Part shown: positions 33,204 through 37,034 of the stretch, one piece after another
Layout of the letters: the number at the start of each line of letters is the position of its first letter
Position numbering within the stretch: position 1 is the first letter of the stretch
Assembly: GCA_029881015.1 (NCBI GenBank)
Contig: JAOUNK010000003.1
Span: forward strand, 1 to 37,034
DNA length: 37,034 nt
Direction of reading: 5' to 3'
DNA from: Gammaproteobacteria bacterium
Lineage (GTDB): Bacteria > Pseudomonadota > Gammaproteobacteria > Steroidobacterales > Woeseiaceae
The notes under the pieces: model-generated
The model's input: only the letters and a program-made list of their open reading frames with translations
Database searches by the model: none
Told to the model about the DNA's origin: nothing
Translations under genes and position numbers: made by a program

Positions 33204-34900
33204 AGAAAACGATTGCACTTCTGCTGTTGTGTTTGCCGGTGGCGGCCATCGCCGACGAGCGCATCCTCAGCTTTCATAGCGACATCCGTGTCTTTACCGA
33301 TGGCATGCTCGAAGTTACGGAGACGATAACGGTGCGCGCCGAGGGTCAACAGATTCGGCGCGGAATCTACCGTGATTTCCCCGTCGACTACGAAGATCGG
33401 CTGGGCAATCACTACAGGATCAAGCTCCAGCCCCAGGGCCTGTTGCGCAACGGGAAAGGCGAGTCTTTTCACTCTGTCCGCAGCAGGCGCGATGTTCGAA
33501 CCTACTTCGGGCGCTCGAACTATTTCCTGGACGTCGGCGAGCATACCTACGTTTTTCGTTACCGCGTCAACCGTATGCTGGGCTTCTTCGACGAGCACGA
33601 CGAACTGTACTGGAACGTGACGGGGAACACATGGGCCTTTCCGATCGACAAGGCGACGGCAACCGTGCGACTGGAATTCGACGCGCCACGGGATCAACTC
33701 ATGGTCGATGGCTACACCGGTCGTATGGGGTCCAGAGCACAGGACTACGGTCGATTCCTCGACGATGACGGCAATGTACATTTCCAGGCGAACAACCCGC
33801 TCCCGGCCGCGCACGGTCTGACTATCGTCGTGGGCTGGCCGAAGGGGCTGGTCGATGAGCCGACGATGGGCGACCGTATCGGCTGGATGCTGAAGGACAA
33901 CAGCAACCTGCTCGCCGCGGTCATCGGTCTCCTGCTGCTGTTCCTGTACTACGTGCCGCTCTGGCTGAAATACGGAAAAGACCCTGCGGAAGGCGTCATC
34001 GTAACGCGCTATGAACCGCCGAAAGGTTTTTCCCCGGCATCGTTGCGATACATCCACCAGATGTACTATGACGACAAGGTGATGACCGCCGCGATTGTGA
34101 ACCTGGCCGTCAAGGGGTATCTCGAGATCAAGAAAAAGGGCTCGACACACTCGCTCAGGAAGCTCAAGACCGAGACGCTCAAGCCCGCGATGGCGCCCGG
34201 AGAGAAGGAGCTGTTCACTGCGATTTTCGCGCAGGGCGACGTCGTTACGCTCAAGAATTCGAACCATGAAGTCCTTGGCAAGGCACGGGCCGAGCACAAC
34301 GAGTCGCTAGGAAAGGACTACAAGGATCACTACTTCAAGACCAACTACCTGATGAGTCTCCCCGGCGTCTTCATCGTCATAGCGACAACGATCATCAGCC
34401 TGAATGTCGGGAACGGGCCGACGGCCTTTGTCATTGCGACGATCGTCCTGTCCATCCTGACCCTGGTGTTCTTCGCTATCATCATGAAGCGACCGACGAT
34501 GCGCGGCCGCGAGTTGCTGGACGAGATGCTCGGTTTCAAGGACTTTCTCGAAATCGCGGAGAAGGATGAGTTGAACCTGCGCAACCCGCCGCAGAAAACG
34601 CCGGAGCTGTTCGAGTCCATGCTGCCGTATGCGCTCGCGCTGGGTGTGGAGCAACAGTGGTCGGAGCGCTTCGCGGATGTCCTGGCCGCGATTCGCGGTC
34701 CGGACGGCGCGGCCTATAGACCGTCCTGGTACGACGGGCGCTGGAATACATCCAATCTGTCGAAGGCAACCAGCGGTCTGTCGAGTGGCCTGAGCTCTGC
34801 TGTGAGTTCATCCGTCTCGCCGCCGGGCTCGTCCTCGGGTGGCGGAGGCGGCGGGTCGTCCGGCGGAGGCGGCGGTGGCGGTGGCGGGGGAGGCTGGTGA
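33200..34900 (+). CDS. DUF2207 membrane protein with glycine-rich tail
   Basis: Protein of 566 aa. A signal peptide (1-18) is followed by an extracytoplasmic beta domain (SDIRVFTDGMLEVTETITVRAEG, IRRGIYRDFPVDY), the DUF2207 signature. TM segments lie at about 235-255 and two at about 385-435. A cytoplasmic region (RELLDEMLGFKDFLEIAEKDEL) precedes a Ser/Gly tail that ends in a run of glycines and a tryptophan. Glycine-rich tails are normal in this family. It is coupled to lemA by a 4-bp overlap. Confidence 0.93.
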   Translation: MKKTIALLLLCLPVAAIADERILSFHSDIRVFTDGMLEVTETITVRAEGQQIRRGIYRDFPVDYEDRLGNHYRIKLQPQGLLRNGKGESFHSVRSRRDVRTYFGRSNYFLDVGEHTYVFRYRVNRMLGFFDEHDELYWNVTGNTWAFPIDKATATVRLEFDAPRDQLMVDGYTGRMGSRAQDYGRFLDDDGNVHFQANNPLPAAHGLTIVVGWPKGLVDEPTMGDRIGWMLKDNSNLLAAVIGLLLLFLYYVPLWLKYGKDPAEGVIVTRYEPPKGFSPASLRYIHQMYYDDKVMTAAIVNLAVKGYLEIKKKGSTHSLRKLKTETLKPAMAPGEKELFTAIFAQGDVVTLKNSNHEVLGKARAEHNESLGKDYKDHYFKTNYLMSLPGVFIVIATTIISLNVGNGPTAFVIATIVLSILTLVFFAIIMKRPTMRGRELLDEMLGFKDFLEIAEKDELNLRNPPQKTPELFESMLPYALALGVEQQWSERFADVLAAIRGPDGAAYRPSWYDGRWNTSNLSKATSGLSSGLSSAVSSSVSPPGSSSGGGGGGSSGGGGGGGGGGGW

Positions 34901-35017
34901 TACGCCGTTTTGGATTGCCGTATCGTCGGCGTCGGAGATTAGCGATGCTGAAGTCCTGATGACGATCTTCGATGGTCGGACGGTCTACGAGTCAGCCAAT
35001 TAAAGTATGATGGCGTG

Positions 35018-35686
35018 ATGCAAAATCTGACACTTGTCCAGTCGGTCCTGTTGTTTGCAGTTCCGGCAATCTTCGCAATCACGGTCCACGAGGCCGCTCA
35101 CGGCTTTGCGGCGCGGCATTTTGGCGATCGCACGGCCGAGGTCCTCGGGCGCCTGACGCTGAATCCGCTCAAGCACATAGACCCAATCGGTACCGTACTC
35201 GTGCCGCTGGGCCTGCTCGTCATGTCGAAGACAACCGGCGCTCCGCTCGTCCTGTTCGGCTGGGCCAAGCCAGTACCGGTCGGCACGCGCAACCTGCGTA
35301 ACCCGCAACGTGACATGGCGATCGTCGCGGCTGCCGGCCCGGCGTCCAACCTGGCAATGGCCGCCGGGTGGACGGCGATTCTCGCGGCGGCGAGCGCATT
35401 CGGCGGCACACTGCAGACGGCGGAATTACTTGCCTATATGGCGTATTTCGGCATCTTCTTCAATGTCATTCTCGCCGTCTTCAACATGATGCCGATCCCG
35501 CCGCTGGATGGCGGGCGTGTCGTCAGTGGATTGCTGCCGCCGCGTGCCGCCATGAGTTTCGATCGCATCGAGCCCTTCGGCATGATGATCATCATCGCAC
35601 TGCTCGTGTCAGGAGTGTTGTGGCAGATCGTCGGGCCTGTCGTGGGCGTGGTGCTGGGCTTCTTTCTTGCGTTAGTGGGTATGTAA
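35018..35686 (+). CDS. Site-2 protease family (M50) membrane peptidase
   Basis: Protein of 222 aa, short for M50 but usual for the minimal YwhC-like group. Four to five TM segments are visible. The zinc motif is VHEAAHGFAARHFGD (His24, Glu25, His28) and the third ligand motif is NMMPIPPLDGGRV (Asp in LDGGRV). It probably cleaves membrane-spanning peptides inside the lipid bilayer. A GTG at 35015 directly precedes the ATG; the ATG is preferred. The 117-bp gap upstream shows no clear promoter. Confidence 0.92.
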   Translation: MQNLTLVQSVLLFAVPAIFAITVHEAAHGFAARHFGDRTAEVLGRLTLNPLKHIDPIGTVLVPLGLLVMSKTTGAPLVLFGWAKPVPVGTRNLRNPQRDMAIVAAAGPASNLAMAAGWTAILAAASAFGGTLQTAELLAYMAYFGIFFNVILAVFNMMPIPPLDGGRVVSGLLPPRAAMSFDRIEPFGMMIIIALLVSGVLWQIVGPVVGVVLGFFLALVGM

Positions 35687-35687
35687 T

Positions 35688-35729
35688 CAGCCTCGTCGCG
35701 CTCGCCGGTCTTCCTGCCTGGCGAGGCTG
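35688..35729 (+). other. Stem-loop after the site-2 protease gene
   Basis: CAGCCTCG and CGAGGCTG form a perfect 8-bp stem around a 26-nt loop, starting just past the stop codon. There is no T tract, so it may be an RNA-stabilising hairpin or a weak terminator. Confidence 0.35.
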
Positions 35730-35796
35730 CGCCGCCCGAAATGCAACGTATTGTGCTCTCAGTGCATCTAATATCTAAATTCGACTGGGGAAAAAA

Positions 35797-37034
35797 ATGA
35801 CGATCAAACGCAGAGAATTTCTTGGCCACATGGCTGTCGGGAGCGCGATTCTGACGATGCCGGCTTTCCTGCAGGGTTGTGGCGTTCAGTCTGCAACGGC
35901 AGTACGCAGCGCGACACCGGAAAACCCGTTCATGTCATGGTTTGGCGTGGATCAGGCCACGGCCTCGAGGGTCATGTCCGAGCTGACGGCGCGTGGCGCC
36001 GACGCGGCCGACCTCTACTTCCAGCACACGCGCTCCAACACCCTCACCCTGGAAGACGGCATTGTCAGTGCCGCAAACTCCAGCATCGACCAGGGTGTCG
36101 GCTTGCGCGTCGTTGTCGGCGAACAGACCGGCTACGCGTTCACGGAAGACCTCACCCTGCCGTCCATGCTGGCCGCCGCGCGCACCGCGTCGGCGATAGC
36201 GTCCGGCAGTGGCGAAGTCGCCCCGCAGTCTTTCGATGCGCTCGGGGCGGGCAAGCTTTACCAGACGAGCGTGCCCTGGAGTGACGTCGGCATAGATCAG
36301 AAGCTGCCGGTCCTCAAGTTCGTGGAGGAGAAGGCAAGGTCCATGGACCCGTCTGTCGACAAGGTCGCCGTGTACTGGGCCGATAGCGACGAACGGGTCA
36401 TGATGGCGACGCTCGGCGGGAAACTTGTCACGGATCACCGGCCCATGACGCGGGTTACCGTGGTCGTGACGGCGAAGAAAGGCGATGAAGTTCAGACCGG
36501 TTACTCGAATATCGCCGCGCGAGAAGAGTTCGCCTGGTACACCGAGGAGCGCCTGACCACGATGGCGAGAGAAGCTGTCGATCGCACCATGATCCAGTTC
36601 GAAGCGCGCCGTCCACCGGCGGGCGAAATGCCTGTCATCCTTGCCGCCGGCGCCAGCGGCATCCTGCTGCACGAGGCCATCGGCCATGGTATGGAAGCCG
36701 ACTTCAATCGCAAGGGAACGAGCATCTACTCCGACATGATCGGCAAGAAGGTCGCGGAGCCGTTCGTGACAGTCGTCGACCAGGCAACGATCCCGCGTGA
36801 GCGCGGTGCGCTGAACTACGACGACGAAGGCAACAAGGCGGGTCGCACCGTCATGGTCGAGAACGGTATTCTCAAGTCATACCTGCATGACGAGATCAGT
36901 GCGAAACAATACGGGCTGAAACCGACAGGTTCCGGCCGTCGAGAGTCGTACAAGTTTGCGCCGATGCCGCGCATGAGCTGCACGTTCATGGAGGACGGTC
37001 CGCACACCAGGGATGAGATCGTCGCTGCGGTCGA
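35797..37034 (+). CDS. tldD: Exported TldD/PmbA-family metallopeptidase (partial)
   Basis: Open frame to the right edge, so the C-terminus is missing; 412 residues are visible. The zinc-peptidase motif is LLHEAIGHGMEADFN (His292, Glu293, His297), followed by ALNYDDEGNKAGRT and GRRESYKFAPMPRMS, all TldD signatures. The N-terminus TIKRREFLGHMAVGSAI resembles a Tat signal and is followed by FLQGC, a possible lipobox, which cytoplasmic E. coli TldD lacks. GGGG precedes the ATG at good spacing. TldD normally works with a TldE/PmbA partner, which would be expected just beyond the window. Confidence 0.92.
   Translation, partial: MTIKRREFLGHMAVGSAILTMPAFLQGCGVQSATAVRSATPENPFMSWFGVDQATASRVMSELTARGADAADLYFQHTRSNTLTLEDGIVSAANSSIDQGVGLRVVVGEQTGYAFTEDLTLPSMLAAARTASAIASGSGEVAPQSFDALGAGKLYQTSVPWSDVGIDQKLPVLKFVEEKARSMDPSVDKVAVYWADSDERVMMATLGGKLVTDHRPMTRVTVVVTAKKGDEVQTGYSNIAAREEFAWYTEERLTTMAREAVDRTMIQFEARRPPAGEMPVILAAGASGILLHEAIGHGMEADFNRKGTSIYSDMIGKKVAEPFVTVVDQATIPRERGALNYDDEGNKAGRTVMVENGILKSYLHDEISAKQYGLKPTGSGRRESYKFAPMPRMSCTFMEDGPHTRDEIVAAV

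Noticed and set aside
33068..34297. Minus-strand open frame of 409 codons
   Set aside because: It is antisense to the lemA and DUF2207 genes and shows no recognisable domain.
34843..34897. Run of GGC/GGT-like repeats that might be phase-variable
   Set aside because: The repeats are irregular codons for glycine at the end of DUF2207, where Gly-rich tails are normal.

Overview
The window is GC-rich, densely coded DNA from what looks like a gammaproteobacterium, probably an aerobic marine or soil lineage in the wider Xanthomonadales/Woeseiales area. This is inferred from the gene repertoire, a gammaproteobacterial-type LexA box, many lipoprotein and Tat-type export signals, and outer-membrane barrel proteins. 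I see no rRNA, tRNA, CRISPR array, insertion sequence or phage gene. Both end genes are cut by the window edges.

Left part (1-20850) is mostly housekeeping. A partial SRPBCC/GyrI-like protein is divergent from murI, followed by an exported DPP III-like metallopeptidase. A leftward set (7321 to 3559) encodes a TPR/TonB-C protein, msrA, folE and a membrane-anchored strictosidine-synthase-like propeller. Next are a PA0069-type radical SAM gene under a near-perfect LexA box, an ECF sigma factor between a DUF6249-like and a two-TM partner, an MscS channel, a second anchored propeller and a rhomboid protease. Rightward SRPBCC, NUDT19-like Nudix and LACTB2-like MBL genes converge on korAB (2-oxoacid:ferredoxin oxidoreductase). 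korAB is divergent from fdxA, a 7Fe ferredoxin and its likely electron partner. An HSL-type esterase and a three-domain methyltransferase close this part.

The middle (20974-32600) is the most unusual region. Two divergent gene sets flank a 541-bp intergenic region. Leftward are an exported monoheme protein, a large LamG lipoprotein with two duplicated CxxCH modules, and a Tat-exported DUF1501-like protein, ending in a strong rho-independent terminator. Rightward are a diheme lipoprotein related to the hydrazine synthase alpha subunit, an SH3-plus-barrel protein, a barrel lipoprotein, a small DUF4266 lipoprotein ending in a Gly/Cys tail, and a DUF3570 barrel. The intergenic region holds an almost ideal sigma-54 promoter reading left, a sigma-70-like promoter reading right, and several TGTC/GACA inverted repeats. 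I read this as one coordinately regulated cell-envelope heme/redox system of unknown substrate; the function is inference.

Right part (32612-37034): lemA, whose start codon lies in a strong hairpin, overlaps a DUF2207 gene. A site-2-protease-like gene follows, then a partial TldD-family metallopeptidase that carries an export signal.
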